In this document: positions 46,865 through 60,600 of the stretch, piece by piece
How the letters are laid out: the number at the start of each line of letters is the position of its first letter
Position numbering within the stretch: position 1 is the stretch's first letter
From: Struthio camelus
Taxonomy: Eukaryota > Chordata > Aves > Struthioniformes > Struthionidae
Assembly: GCF_040807025.1 (NCBI RefSeq)
Contig: NC_090952.1
Span: 23,557,068 to 23,621,067 of the forward strand
DNA length: 64,000 nt
Direction: 5' to 3'
Notes under the pieces: generated by a model
What the model saw: only the letters and a program-made list of their open reading frames with translations
What the model was told of the DNA's origin: nothing
Databases searched by the model: none
Made by a program: the position numbers and the translations under genes

Positions 46865-49800
46865 GTGAGAGCGGCCGCCCCGGCGGGGCGCGGCCGGTGC
46901 GCGGGGGCTGGGCGGCGGCGTGCGCGTTGCGCCGAGCCGAGCCTGGCGGGGACACGCGCGGGCGCGCGTGGGGGCTCGGGACCGCTTCCGCGCCGCGGCT
47001 GTCCGCTCCGCGGCGCGCACCGGCCCCGGCCCCGGCGGGGCTTCCCCCCGGCGCGGCTGTCCGCCGCGGTCACGGGTGGGGCGAGGCGTCGCTGTGCTAC
47101 AGGTGCCGGCTACACCGACGCCGCCCCGGACCGCAACTCCGGCAGGCTGCTGGCGTGCCTCGGTCCTGGCTTGGAGCAGGTGAAACAAGGGATTTCTTTA
47201 TTTTTTTTAATTTTTTTTTCCCCCCTCCCCACCTTCTGAACGCCCCTTGCAGCTCCCCGCTAGCTCGGGAGCGGAGGCTCGTGGCGGCCGCGCGCCCGCG
47301 GTGCGGGTACGCCTGCGGCTCGGTGTCCGTCGCCGCCCGCGGGCTCCCGCGCCGCCGCCTTGGGTTGAAGCCGCAGCCGAGGAAGCCGGCCCTGCGGAGC
47401 CCCCGCTCCCAGCGCGGGAGGGGACAGACGGGCAGGGGAGAGCGTCGCCAGCGGCAGCCTACCGCCGCGGGTATCGCCGCGCTACGCTTCTCGCCTTGAG
47501 CATCTCCCGGGCCCGAAGCGCGGGAGCCGCTTGGGCGGTGGCGTGCTGCAGCGCGGCGAGACGCGGGGTGTGTGCACCGGGACCGCGAGGTGTTGGACCT
47601 GCTGGCGCAGACCCCGACCCCGTGGCCTGCAGGCTGTAGTCTTGTCTCCACAGCAGCCGTCGGAGATCTACGGGGAGCGTTTAGACGTAGGTCCTGGTGA
47701 GAGCAGACCTCCTCCATCCCTTCCTGTCCGTGCACCCCCTTCCCACGTGTTTGGGCTCTTAATGCCCCCTTTGGAGTAGCTGCAGGAGCAGCACCTCTGC
47801 CCTGTGGGCCTGCAGGGCCCGGGTCTCCCATCAGGAGGGAGGTCGAGCTGGAAGTACCTGGAGATGGGTTTGCAGGGAGGGGAAGGAGCTGCTCTTGTCA
47901 CCGTTAAAATGCCAAGTTCTGCTGTCTGTAATTAAAGAAAGGCTTCTGTGGAAGTTGGTGAAATGCATGCTTTGATCCCGTGCAGCCTGCCCGTCCTCTC
48001 CTGGAGAGCAGCAGCAGTGCAGCGCTGTGCCCAGGGGTTTCCCCAGGGGGAGGAGAGGACCCCGCTCCATCCCTCGCCTTCAGGAGCGGCAAGGAGCCCC
48101 TTGCCTTCCCCTCCGCCGAGCCCGTGACTAGCGGGATCGATCTCTCCGGGCAGGGTTAGCGTTTCGAGTGAGTGCTCCCGGCTTGTTATGATGATAAAGT
48201 TCCCACATCTCAAATCGAAAGTGGATTTTGCATTTGCCTAAGTACATAAACTTGATCATAATTAAAGCAATGACTGCTTGCCTTTACCTTGGATCTGGCC
48301 CATCTTGGATGGCTCTGGGTAGTAATTACACTTCAGAGCGCTCGCTTCTCCTAGTAGCAGCTGCATAAATCTCTGTAATAGGGGAGCATCACTCAAGGAC
48401 TGTTTTCCAGGCTTCTGTTTATTGCTTTTTTCCTTTCATACATCTGTCAATTAAAAAAAGTTTTGGAGTTTCCAGCCGCAAATTGCCATGGAAATCGGTT
48501 CTCAGAACCTGTCTCTATACGTCGTATACGCCTGGAGAAACAGGAGGTTTGAACAACTCACTTGAAACATGCTTTTTTATTTTATTTTTATTTTTTGGAC
48601 ACCAACAGAAAGCAATGACTCCCGGAAATCGCATTTGGCGTTGTGAGCAGTTGTGGCTAAGGGCAGTAAATGGAGCAAACATTGCAGCGTTGCAGCGCAC
48701 GCGGGAGAAACGTCCCGCGGCTCCTCTTTACCGGCTCCCACGGCACGCGGGCCGGGGAGACGTCGGCGCAGCGCTCTCCGGGGAGGAGGCCAGCCACGTT
48801 GGGCTGATGCTTTTTTTTTTTTTTTTTTTAAATAAATTAAAAAGGCAATTCTGATAAATAATTGCGAGTGAAGTGCCATGCTGTTTCGCGAGCCGCGTTA
48901 AGGTCGCGGGAGCGCGCTAGGCAGCGCATCGAGACTCGGTGCCTGCGGCGCTGCAGCCTGCGGGACCGGGCTTTGCACCCGCGGCGCCGGCACGCTCGCT
49001 CGGAGAGAGCCGCCCGGCGTCGCTCCTCCCGCTGCGGTCGGCCGTTCGGGGACGGGAGGAGACATCCGCGCCGGCAGCTTGGCTTGGGCTGGAGGGGAGC
49101 GAGGATGGAAAGGGCTTTTTGCTGGCTTTTTTTGAAGCGGAGACTTGCTGCCGGCTCGTGAGCTAGCGTGGGATCTGTGCTGGGATAGCTTCCCCTGCTG
49201 CTCACGTTCATTAATAAATAAATTCTCTCTTTCTTACGCTGCCTGTCTTGGTTTTCTTCTGCCTTTTTTCTTTTCCCTGCATAATTTCTCATGTATAAAT
49301 AGTAACTTGAATTTCCTTTTTTTTTTTTTTTTTTCCCCGTTCTCTCCCCTCGCTCCCCCCTTTACCTTTCATGTTTCTTGGCGATTGCGTTGACGCTCCG
49401 GATAGCTGGGCTGGCGCGCGTGGGTGATTTCGGTGCGTGCAGCGAGGGGGATGACTCCCCGGGCAGAGCGGTCTTACTGGGGAGAGAGGAGGAGGAGGAG
49501 GAGGTGGTGGGGGGGGGAAAAGGAATTATTTGATGGCCTCGTGGGTCTCGCTGCCGCTTGGTGCTCCGGCTGGGGCGTTCCCGCGCCCTGGGGGCTCTGG
49601 GCGAGGGGGGCAGGCGGGACCCTGCGCTGGGGGGTTTTGGCTTTCGGGTGATGCTGGGATGCGTTATCGCCTGGCGGGACGGGGAGCGGGGACGTCTCTG
49701 CCACGGTCTGGGTTGGAGCTAAGCAATATTTGTTTTGGCGGATTTTTTTTTTTTTTGGAGCAGCTGGTGCATGCCGAAAAAACCCCAAACCCCTAAACCC

Positions 49801-50002
49801 CAACTGTTCCTGTTGGGCTCAAATGCACCTTTGCTCGTGCGCTGGCTCCCTGCGCGCTCCTTGGCTTTTATTTCGTTTTCCTGCGTGGGACTAACGACGC
49901 TCCTCCCTGTGCAGCCTTTCTGTTTAGCGTAGCGTGCTAGCTTAAGATCGGGGTTTGCTAGATAATTAAGAACAGAGAACTCAATTATTTTAGGCCTGCA
50001 AG

Positions 50003-50029
50003 TTGCTCTCTTGGCAGTTAAGAGAGCAA
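50003..50029. other. Perfect 10-bp hairpin in GPC3 intron 1
   Basis: TTGCTCTCTT (50003-50012) and AAGAGAGCAA (50020-50029) are exact reverse complements around a 7-base loop. The stem is too short for a canonical microRNA precursor. It lies inside an AT-rich candidate conserved stretch. Confidence 0.6.
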
Positions 50030-51635
50030 GAGCACAACCCTAAAATTTAGTAACCTCCTCCAGCAGTTGTTTTATAGCAAGATCATTAATTTTACTTTTT
50101 TTTCTTTTTCCGGGGGTTAATTTTAACAACATCCCAAGTTGTGCTCATTAGTCGTTGGCATGACTGTAGGGTGGTATATGCACGTGAATATAATGAACGT
50201 GTGCAGCGAGTTGGGATCCACACGTTAACTTCTTATTTTTGGTGACGATATTGCTGATACGTTTGTATGTCTGTTAGGAGGAAGCTCTCACCCTGCCAAA
50301 TCTCTGCGTTTCCTTTATAGCCTTCTCTTTTAAAGGGCGCAGTGTTACAGCGTGGTTATATCTGCGCGGCAGTCGTCTGGCTAATTTTGCAGGACTTTAG
50401 GAAGAAGAGGCTGGAGTCTGATGGCCTTGTGAAAGAAAAGGCAGAGCAGAAAATAAAGGATAATTAAGAAGTCATAAATATCCCATGTAATATCCACACT
50501 GTTCCAACTTTAATCACCTATTGAACGAGGTTGGTTTATAATTTATATCTCTTTAATTAGGTTTTAAATAGATCAGCACTTAACCTGGATTCTGAACAGC
50601 CCCATTTCCTTTTCCCCGCAAAGCTGAGCGTTAAAAGCCAGTGACAGACGCTCGATCTTTTAGTCATGTAATTTAAATGAAAGTTTTTTATTAAAAATGA
50701 TATTGAAGTAGCTGGAGGAAAAGAAATCCACCGTATTTAAAGCTTGAATCACTGCTTTCATCTATTTCTCATTTTGCATCGTGCTTTACACAATTAGAGA
50801 AAGGAAATATCCGTGAGAAAAGTGCTGTTTTGTGTTAATACTAGCAAACCGGGGAGCTGATGCAGCGGGATAAAGCCGTCACGCGTTCCCAGGCAGCCGA
50901 GGGTCCGGCGGGGGCCGCGGGAACCTAGCTTAGCAGGGACGGATACTCGCTTTGGCAATGCCTGGGGTAATTTTGGGGGGATGTTAATCTGATTTAAGCT
51001 GGGTCTGGGTGGGCAGGCTTGCGTGAAACTCGTGGCCTGCTTACCTGTATCTGATGGCAGGGTCCGAGCCGTACTGGCATGTAAAGCAGATCCAAATACC
51101 GTCCTTCAGCCTTATTAAGGAGTTGACAGCAACTGCTTGCAGAGGATCTCAATTTTTTTGAAGAAGGAGAAAAAGCAAGGTACTGAGGTGCTAAAGAAAC
51201 CACTGTAGCTGTGAAGAGACTAGTTCTGTCTGCTCTGAGCATACACAGAGTTACTGGAGCGTTTACCCTGCTGTTCCCCGCGGCGGCATAAGTGGCACCG
51301 CACCCTCACGTCGCCCCTGCAGCGGGCCACGTTCTGCTCCTGGCGCGCGAGGGTTGAGTTTTGGAGAGTCAGGCTCGTTTGCTTCATATCGTATCTGTGT
51401 CGCTAATCTTGCGAAGATCGGTATGTGAGCATCTAAGTGCAATTTAATAAACCTGTTGGAGTAACTCGTGGGACCCTTCCTTTGCAGAAACGAAATTGTA
51501 ATGATCTATAGCGAAAGGAGGAGGTCGTTTGCAAGGGCTGAGACTGGCATTACATGGTGTAATGGCTTGAAACTTTAAGAAAAAGGTGTGTGGGGGGGAA
51601 CGTGGGTTGGGAGATAATACAGTCTTGACAGTAAG

Positions 51636-51745
51636 GGCCATTAAGCAGTGGAGTGGGCTCAGCTGTCTCCCTGGTGGGGAGTTATCATTGGAGGTGTTGG
51701 AGCGAGATGAGATGCTGGAGGGGGTGGATTGGGAGGCAGGGCTAG
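51636..51745 (+). mobile_element. Degenerate CR1-like LINE 3' fragment
   Basis: The segment around 'gcagtggagtgggctcagc', 'ccctggtggggagtt' and 'cattggaggtgttggagc' follows the familiar order of the avian CR1 3' end (a GTGGAATGGG-like block, a CCCAGGGAGGTGG-like block, then a CATCCNTGGAGGTNTTCAAG-like block). It is strongly diverged, and the terminal 8-base repeats of CR1 are not visible. Assigned from memory of the family, without an alignment. Confidence 0.5.
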
Positions 51746-54520
51746 GTTTGATGGCTCATAGCATCTCTTCTGCTTTCTTCATGGAGGCAGAAACGCGTGG
51801 CCGTTCGACTTGCCCTGGCGCGAGTACAGCCCACGTGCCCTGGCAAGCCGAAACGTGCTGTCCCTGCTTCATGGGGGGCTTTGCTCAGGCTGGAGGGACA
51901 TCAGGGTCCTGGGCTCCAGCTGGCTGTGAGCATCAAGTCTCCCTCCCTGCTAGGGGGACTTCTGAACAGGACTGTTTGGGGTCTACTTTCCACTTGGGAA
52001 AACTATATACGGCAAATAGTGATAATGCAGCTGGCAGGTGGAGGTGGGACATCACCCAAACCGTGCCTCCTGGGCTTCCCGCAGTGATGCTCTGCCCTTG
52101 TCCCTCCCAGCTGCTAAGAGTCTGCTCTGCTTGCATTGATCTGTTACAGGTACCATGATGTTTTTGGTCATCAGTGTTAGTTGGCTATCTCTATAAAACG
52201 TTTTAAGCTGTCAGAGTTAATTGTCAGGCTCTTTCCTGCCCCTTTGATCGCTCTGCAAGAGCGTGCTGTCTGTCTTTTTGCTTATTTCACAAAAGTAAAA
52301 ATCCATTTGAAGGGAGAAATTGGCTTAATTGCTGAAAAGAAGGATGGGAGGTGAGTAGGTGACCTTGCTGCTTCCTATCCCTGGCTCTCACTTGTACAGA
52401 GCTCTTAATTGCCAACTGTTGAAGACTTTTCTATATTGGTGTTTCCATTAATCATTGGCTTTTTTTTTTATTTGAAATGTGTCCTAATATAATAAATGTA
52501 GGAGGAAATAAGCTTTGTAGTAACAAAAAATTTATGGCTGTATTGTAGTGTTAAAATGACCATGCTAAGCCTTCTTGGCTGTAAATTGACTTAGATTTGG
52601 TTTTAAAATACCTCTTTAACTTGCTGTTATATAACCACTTATTTCGTTAATGCAGTGTCTTGCTGTTAGTTCTTTATGTGATTTTTTTTTTTATGGGCTC
52701 TGTTATTTTTTTCAACGCGTGAAATACCTGTCGCTGAATACCTGAAATAGCGTAGGCCACATACCAGTGAGACACGCTCTCTAGACGTCGGTAATACTGG
52801 CTCTTCGTCAGAGGGCACGATGAAGAAATTCGTGCCGTGCAACCCATCTTGCAGAAGGGGAGACTGAGGCAGCGGGTAGGGATGGGAGCTGCCGGGTCGC
52901 CCCCCCGGACGCGGGAGGGTGTTCAGATACCCAGCTTGTGTCCAGCCTTGGGCGCAAGTGATTTAGCAGAACCCGCAGCACTCGTGCTGGGTTAAACACA
53001 AATTGCAGGTAAGATGTTTCACGGCAGCTTTTTCTAGCCGGTGTCGTGGGAAGGGACAGGAGGTGGAGAGAGGAAGGTTTCTCTTGTCGCTGCTCCTAGT
53101 TTTGTTCCTGGGCAGTGTCCTTGCACAGGCATGCCTGGAGGATGTTGAATTCAAGCAGAAATGAGTATGAAAGGGGAGGTTCTCACTGAGATCTGGCCCT
53201 AGATATCCAAGTCTCTGTAGTTATTAACGGAGATATTGCTTACTGCCTGGGTTTATCCTGGCAGCCTCAGATCAGATGTATTTTGTATGAGGAGGGCTAT
53301 TTACTTTGACATGGGCATGTCACTTCACTTGTGTTTATGGGTCTGCAGTTTGCTGTTGAAAGTTGACTAAGTGAGAATGAGATTGTGTGTGTGTGTGAAT
53401 GTGATTCGGTATTGCCACTTTTAGCTCTTCGGGGTGAGGAAATTCCTTCATAAACTATGAAACCAAAACTATTACATTTTAGACCGAAAAAGTGCAAGTG
53501 TTTTGTCTTCCCCTGTTGTTTGAGCCTTAAAAGATGAACGCCTTTCCTGATTTTCTTTGACCTTTTAGCTAACAGCAACCCTTCTGAAAGGAAAGCTAAC
53601 CTCACCTCCGGCCCCCAGGAGCGAGGGCTTTGGGGAAACCTCCAAAAGCCAAGGCTTAGCGTCGCTGACCGCTTGCAGCTTGAGAGGCTCAAGCAAGGGA
53701 TGTTTCTCTTGCTTTGGGCCTGTGATTTCTGTAGCGCTCTGAATCAGCGGAGATGCAGTCCGTGCGCCCGTGCAGGCGCTCGTCGGCTGCCCCGACAGAG
53801 CCTGCCTTCTGCAGGGCTCGGTGCGTGCCGCAGGGTCCCCCCTCTGCAGCGGGACTCGCGTGAGCCGAGCGATGGACTCGGGCTTGGCTTGTTGTGATGG
53901 AGGAAGGATGGGATGGGGCATCTGCCGGAGGGTTATAGTCGCATTCAGAGACACGTATACTAAAAGGGATCTGTTGCCGTGTCCTGTGCTGTTACTGTTA
54001 TTGCTGTGGTTGTGAAAGGATGGAGACGGTAGACAAATGACACGGCTGTTGTTTGAGTCTTTATGCAAATTACGAGCATAAGCTGCATGTTGAACTGCAT
54101 GCATTGCTGTACGCGTTGTAAACCCACAGCTTCCAACGCTGGCTCCTCCTTCCATCTCCGCTCCTTTATCTCTTCTGGCTGCCTGCAGCTCCGGACCAAC
54201 GTGCCCACAGGCATACGGGAGACGACGGAGCGATGCTCTGTGTCGCTCTGCTCAGCGCCAGCCCGTCTGTGTGTGGAGCGTGTGGGAGTAAAGCAAGCAT
54301 CTGTGCTGGCGTCCTCGCGTAGCACGCTCGTCGGGGCTATTGCTCAACAGTCCCGGCTCTACCTTAGCACATCTCCCTCGGCCGAGCTACTCGCTCAGGA
54401 CAAATTCCAAGAAGCTTTGTAGGTTTGCCTGAACGGCCACTGCAATGCTGCATAGAGTTGGTTTCCTCTCTGCTCCCCGTCCTAATGCAAGGTCTCTGCC
54501 CTCCTTGTGTGTGTCTCCAG

Positions 54521-54682
54521 GGTCAGATCTGCAAGTATGCATCCCGAAAGGCTCTACGTGCTGCTCGAGGAAGATGGAGGAGAAGTACCAGGCTGTGGCC
54601 CGCCTGAACATGGAGCAGCTGCTGCAGTCGGCCAGCATGGAGCTGAAGTTCCTCGTCATTCAGAACGCCGCCCTCTTCCAAG
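54521..54682 (+). CDS. GPC3: Glypican-3, exon 2 (partial gene; continues beyond the window)
   Basis: The exon is 162 bases, phase 1 at both ends, and is bounded by CTCCAG| and |GTGGGA. It completes the glycine codon from exon 1 and encodes [10 protein letters not shown], then [22 protein letters not shown] and SASMELKFL, ending NAALFQ. This is the start of the glypican core domain. The cysteine in QVC and the CC pair belong to the 14 conserved glypican cysteines, and the helix after CCSRKMEE is a family signature. It differs from mammalian GPC3 at only a few residues (for example V for I in KFLVIQN), and there is no frameshift or stop. The large third exon is not in the window. Its absence fits a long intron 2. 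Confidence 0.97.
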
Positions 54683-57600
54683 GTGGGAGCCCGCGGTGGT
54701 CCGGGCGCGAGGAGGCAGTGCTGGTCTTCCTTGGCACGTGGTGCTCGGAAGAGCCGGTGGCTGGAGGTTTTCTGTTTGTTAGTATTCCCCCCCTTCCCTG
54801 TGTCTTACTTGCTTTTTCTTTTGTTGCATTAAAGCTGTATCTGCCCAACGTGCAGCATCAATGTTCCTCTGCTTCACTTTGGTAAGTGGGAAGGTTGCTT
54901 TGAGCGCTGTGCACTGAGCTTCAGGGATGGCTTACATCTTTTGGCTTGAGAGGAAAGACAGATTTGCGTTTTGGCTGCGCTGGGGCTGAACTGGTGTGGT
55001 TTGTTCCAGCCTCTGTCCTCGCCTGTGCTTGCCTCCACTTGGATGCTGGAGACCCCCAGGCCCAAGGCTGGATGCTAGTCCAGAGCCAAGGCTTCAGCCT
55101 TTGCCCTTTGTTAGACTTCACTCGTTTACTGGGATCTCTGTTACGAAGGACACCTGTATAGCATTGCATGAGCAGGCTGGTGCGTCCTGGTGTGTGAACC
55201 TTTAGCGCTGTTGAGATCCTGATACCCAGCGAGAGGAAGAGCATTGAGAGCCAGGCTGGGATTTTCTTCCCGTCTGGCCTGGAGCATGTCCCGCGCTCCT
55301 CTACAGGGCAGCTCTGCAGGGTCCGTCCTGAATATTCCTGTAGCTGAAGCAGCACATGTAAATTTGAAGGCCAAGCCTATTTAAGTGCAAATTTAAAAAT
55401 AAATGAAAACCCCCTTCTCCGAGAATTAACCAGTCTCTGTACGTACCGTCTTGTCTGACTCTGCCAGTTCCAAAAAGCAGCTTGCAGCAATATGATCTGG
55501 TGGTTACCCCAGTATAATGCTTGGTAAGCATCTAATGGGAAGTTATTGGTATCCGCCACCAAAGTTGGCTGTTCCTGGTGGAGGTGGTAGAGACTGTGCT
55601 CATCACAAGCGCCATCTGTCATGCTTGCCATGGCGTATTGGACTGCTTGGTAACCTGATGTCATGCTGAACAACGATAGCCCTGTTCTTTTCCTTCCTGT
55701 AACGTGAAGTATTGTCTTTTTAGCAAAACTGACCTTTGACAAATGATTTCTGTTGCAAAATACATGCCAATTTGTGTTGTCACTTAAACCTGCGACCGTT
55801 TTTCAGAGCCTTTACGCAAGCGAAACTTATTCCCCTTGATCGTTAATGTGCAGTGGAATGATTGCTTGTTTGTTGAGTGCTCTCATACTGGGAATCCATT
55901 GTTCTGTATTGATAACATTTTTGCCTATATTTAAAAAAGAAGGCATGAGCAATCAAGCATTTTTTTCCTTCATGCTGATATTTTTGTGGAATAATCTGAT
56001 TCATTTTTGTTCATGCCTCACTAACAGCAAGACCCAAAACCTGCTAAAGCCCACGGGATCGTGGCAAAGCTCTGTTCTGGTCCACGTCTCAGATGCGTTG
56101 TGTTTCTCTGAAAGTAAAACGAAATAAAACACTGAGGAGCCAACAGCATTTTTTTCCCCCAATGCTTCTTAATGCAGTGGCCATTCGATTCCCATTCTGC
56201 TAGACCAAATGGATAAAGCTGATGAGGTGCTTGATAGGCGTAGGAAACGTGGACTAGCTTCAGAAATGGTGAATAAGCTGGCTGGAGTACAAAGTCTCTG
56301 CCTCATCTGCTACCACTTGACAAAAAAATTGCAGTTTTGGAGTTCTTACAGTGTAAGGAATGAAATCCAAATGTTATTAAAGGTTGTATCTAGCACAGTG
56401 GAGGCAGCTGCTGTTCACTATGAACCTTCTGCCTCTTCTGGAGAGAGTTGCATCCCTTGCTCTGATTTTTTCACCACAGATACCACCCTGGAACCCTTTC
56501 TGCACGGTGGGGTTTTGAAGCTAATGGTGTTCCGGAAAGCCTTGGTCCAGTGAATTGCTTTCTTCATATTGGGGACAGAAAAGCATTTCATCGAAACATT
56601 CCTTACTGCTTCTGCTAACGAAGCTCATGGCTGATTTTAGAGATCATCTGTAATACCATTGTAGAAGAGGAATTTCTAACTGGAGCCTTAGAGGAATTCA
56701 CTTTAATTAGTTTATATAAAGTGTTTTGGACTCGGAAGGACAATTCATTAGTTTTCCAAAAGATAACGAAAGTACGCAGTTTAAATATAGATGCTCAACG
56801 TCTGCAGATCAACACTTCTTTTAGGTGGATCTTTTGATTGCTGTTTGCGTATTTTGACAGCTGCAGAGCCCAGGGCTGTTTCAGCTCCAGAAATTGCGTC
56901 TGGACCCAGCATACCACAGTCTGATTTCTTCTTTCCCCTCGCTGTTCACCGTGTGGGGCAGGCAGCCGTCTCGGGCTGTATAACTAAGGGATCTGGCACT
57001 GCGGGAGTTTCGGTTTGAGACATCGCACCCGTGGCCCGTTGGCTGCCTCCGGTTTTGCCAGGGTGTGTGCCAAGGGCAGCTGGTTGCAGACCAAAAGCTG
57101 CCTGTGGTCCTTGTGCTGCCGGGAGGTGTAGCAGGTCCGTCGCTTGGGGTTGCAGAGAGATGCTCTCGCGCCCGGCGGTGGGTCGGACCCCGGCGTCTGC
57201 CGAGGATCCTCCGCCGAGGACGGGCAATTGCACCGCTGTCTGAAGCAGGGTAATGTGTTGGTATGGAAACATACCCTAGCCACTCATTAAAAACGCAAAA
57301 GTGAAGCCCTTCAGTGTTCATTTTAATATCTCCAGCCCGGCATCTAAAGGGACTGCTAGTCTGACAAACAAAATCTCGCCAGATGTTATTATTTTGCACT
57401 AAATTTAATTTCTTCCTGCTGAAGCTAGGGCTACATCTCTGCTGATAAAGATCAAGGGAAATTGTCTGGCATTTACAGAAATTCTCATCCAGGCCTATCT
57501 GTTACAGTGTTCACTTAGCAAAGTTTATTAGATTATTAGTTTTAGACCCTTGGGCTCTTTCTTTATTGCAGTTAAGGGGGAAAACAGTCCCCCCCCCGAA

Positions 57601-60600
57601 TTCTCCCTTCACTAAATTTAAATGGTACAATTAGAGCCTGGTCTTATCTTACAGGCATTTCTTAAAATTATGAAGATGATTTAAGTAGTGATTTAATCCC
57701 TTGGAAACTTGCTGAGTTTGACAGTGTTAAAATTGATTGTAGCTGCCTCCCCTGCAGTTAAATCTTACTTTTTTCTGTGTGGGCATTTCCCCCCCCGCCC
57801 CATATGCAGTGTAACCATGCTATTATCTAGCCCTTTTTTGCACTTGCCAGTTCAGAGTCTCGGCTGATCACAGCTACATTGGGTATTGTGGAACCAGTCT
57901 AATTTACGTTAGTTCAGAACTCGCTCATAAGTCTTTTTAAAAGTGACACTGGCTGTTGCTCGGGGGTTCTCGCCCACACTGGCTGGCTGAATCGGTGCAA
58001 CTAGCTTGCTGCGGCAAACAGCGAGAGCCGAGCCTGTGATTTCCTCTTCCTTCCAGCCTTCCAGCTTGACTTTTTGTGGGGGACTTCTGGCCCTGCCCTC
58101 ACCTAATCCTCTTCTGTTAAAACAACCGAAAAGCCCTCAATAAACCCTATGGATTTCCTACATATCAAATTTGAATCTAAGACAAGTACTTTCCTGTTGT
58201 TAAAGGTGAACTTGCATGGGAAAATACCAGGTTTTGATCTTTTTTCCACTAAGCTGATCCTCCCCTCCCTGTCCCCACTCCCCTCAAGATTTCTCTGGAC
58301 CTGTCTGGTGCAGGGATCTGGGGAGGGGGTGCGTTGGGTGCATCTTCATCGTGTCTGATGCTTTCTTTACTTCTTAAGTTCAGGATTCTTTTCTTTGAGT
58401 GGCGGTGATATACAATTTTCTCTTGCATATTGACAGGGTTGCGCTGCGAGTAACAAAGTTAAAGCTATATCAGCTACTCAGCTGTAATTCACTCTCTGAT
58501 GATACATGCCCCCTAGTTGTTTGCCAAGGGGAAAATGTAGTTTTTAATACTGGCACGTTTTCCCCCGTTTTTTAAGCACAGCAGGACTGTCTAAGGGAAG
58601 AGCAGCATCGGTGCATGTTGCTCCATGTAGGGCTTGCTGGTAATCTTCCCCCTCCAGCATGCCTGGAGCGCCGTCGGGAACGGCACAGCCAACTGCTGGG
58701 GGTGCTTCTGCAGGAGTAATGTGCTGTGCTCATGGAGAAAGTTAATTGCGTTATTTTAATGATTGCTCCAATAAGTTATCAGCAGGATCTCACATTGTCC
58801 TGCAGCCTCTTTTGCTGCTGCTAGTCAAACGCTGGGGTGGTCTTTCTTGGCACGGTGCGAGCGGCAGGCTGCCCGCGCGTGCTGGTGGCTGCGCGGCGAT
58901 CCCTTCGCGGTGCTCGTGAGGTCACTGCAGCCAGCGGGGTGCAGCGGCGTAAATCTTGAGATATGCCATATGCGTGCTTCTGACGCTGAACCTAGCCTCC
59001 CCTGCCTGCTCTGCCTACTGCTTTTTTGGTAGAGCAGCCAGCCTGGGCGCTTTGCGTGCATGGAGACCCGTAGTTTGATACTGGGCAGCCAGTGACAGGA
59101 GCAGCTGGATGCCACAGCTTCTTGGGAGAGCTGGTTTCTATCCTTGCCTTACAGAAAGGAAGGATACAATCGGCTCCCAGAGCTGTTAGGACAGTGTGTG
59201 GGCTGCTGGAGTTTCGCTGGAAATATGGGGGAAGCCAGGGAGGCAGGAATGCAATTACCTGGACTGGAACGTGGCCAGGATGCTGCAGTTAAATTCCCCT
59301 TGGTGGCATCCTCTAGTCTTAAATTAAGGCTTGATCTTTTTCCCATCAAAGGCAGTGGCATTTAGCCCTCTGAAAATGGGAACCAGAAAACAAATGGAGC
59401 GCTCTTGGGTAGCTAGAGGAGGCTTGCAGGGACTATGGAGAGTTGAGGGGCTTTGGGGTTATCTGCTTCAGAGCAGTTTCTAGTAAGGCAATGATCACAT
59501 CAATACAGACAAACCTGCCTCTAGGTGTTTGGTATTCTCTTATTCATGGGTGAATGCTGTTTCTCCTCCAGAGTTGAGGTCTCAGTGGTTCTGGCAAAGC
59601 AGCGGGTATGAGGAGGACTTCGATTCATCTCTTCTGCTGTGCTGCAGGAGGATAAAGGCAGAGCTGTAATTCTTAGTCCTACCTGGCAGCTCTGAAGGCT
59701 GTAAATCCTCCATTAGGCATAAATGCAGCCATTTTGGTTATTTATAGTTATTTACGCTATCCATTCATATCTGTCAGGGATGAAGACAGTTTTGACATTG
59801 CCGACTTCTATCAGGTTATCTTTAATCAGTTTAGAGGCACCTAAGTCACAAATATATCAAATAGCCGATCCTTAATGTCGGAGTCCTCTAAAGTATGACT
59901 GAATTATTTATTTTGTTATGATGAAAATGTCTGGGCTTTATTGGGTTTTCTTTGAAGAACTTGATTCTGCTTGAAGTCTGGAAGATAAAAGATCAGGGAT
60001 TGTCTCTCCGAGATTCTTATTCCGAATCCTTCAAGGCTTTTCATTTTTCACGAGCTGCTGTTACTACTTCAGAGTCAAGGTGAGGGAGCTGAGGTTCTTC
60101 TTTTCCCCCTCCTATTACAGAGGTTTAACTACATAAAACTTTTATCTTTACTAATTATGCCTTGGATGGGCAAATCTAAGATGCACGCAGCATCAATTAG
60201 GTGAGAAGAGACTGGTGGTGTGGAGAGAGCTATTGTAAGTTAATTGCCGGGAAGGGATTTCAGGGAAACCAGCGCTGCCGTGTGAGGTTCGTGTCTTGTT
60301 ATTTGGCGCGTTTAATAGTCCGATGCTTCTAAGCCAATTAAGTCTGACGATGCAGAAGGGTATTTCGGGTGTTGGCAGTAGGAAGAGTTGGATGTGCTTT
60401 AGCATCGCGCTTCTTGAGCGACTTCAGCTTTGGACGGTCTGCGCACTGTGGCTGCTTATGGAGCAGGGAGGAAGATGATGACGATAAGTCTCTAGCCTGA
60501 AAAATTAGGAATCTGCATATGAAAAGCAGTGGAGGTGAGCAGGGCGGAGAGTCGGGAAGCCTGAGCTGAACAGGCTCTGCAGAGGGAGGATCGACGCTGC

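Larger units (their letters stand above)
46310..47560 (+). other. GPC3 CpG island
   Basis: CpG-dense sequence covers the GPC3 promoter, exon 1 and the start of intron 1. It has GGGGC runs, a C-run at about 46575-46587, a GAGCTG repeat and two CAG repeats. There is no TATA box, which fits a CpG-island promoter. Confidence 0.85.
46865..54520 (+). other. GPC3 intron 1
   Basis: The intron is 7,656 bases with GT...AG ends (GTGAGA at the left, GTGTCTCCAG at the right). It begins in the CpG island. AT-rich stretches with many homeodomain-type motifs lie at about 48180-48500, 49930-50230 and 50440-50830 and may be enhancers. A short hairpin lies at 50003-50029 and a CR1-like relic at 51636-51745. 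Simple repeats include a T-run near 48811-48829, another near 49319-49334, GGA units at about 49489-49503 and a GT run at 53384-53397. No other gene was recognised inside. Confidence 0.85.
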
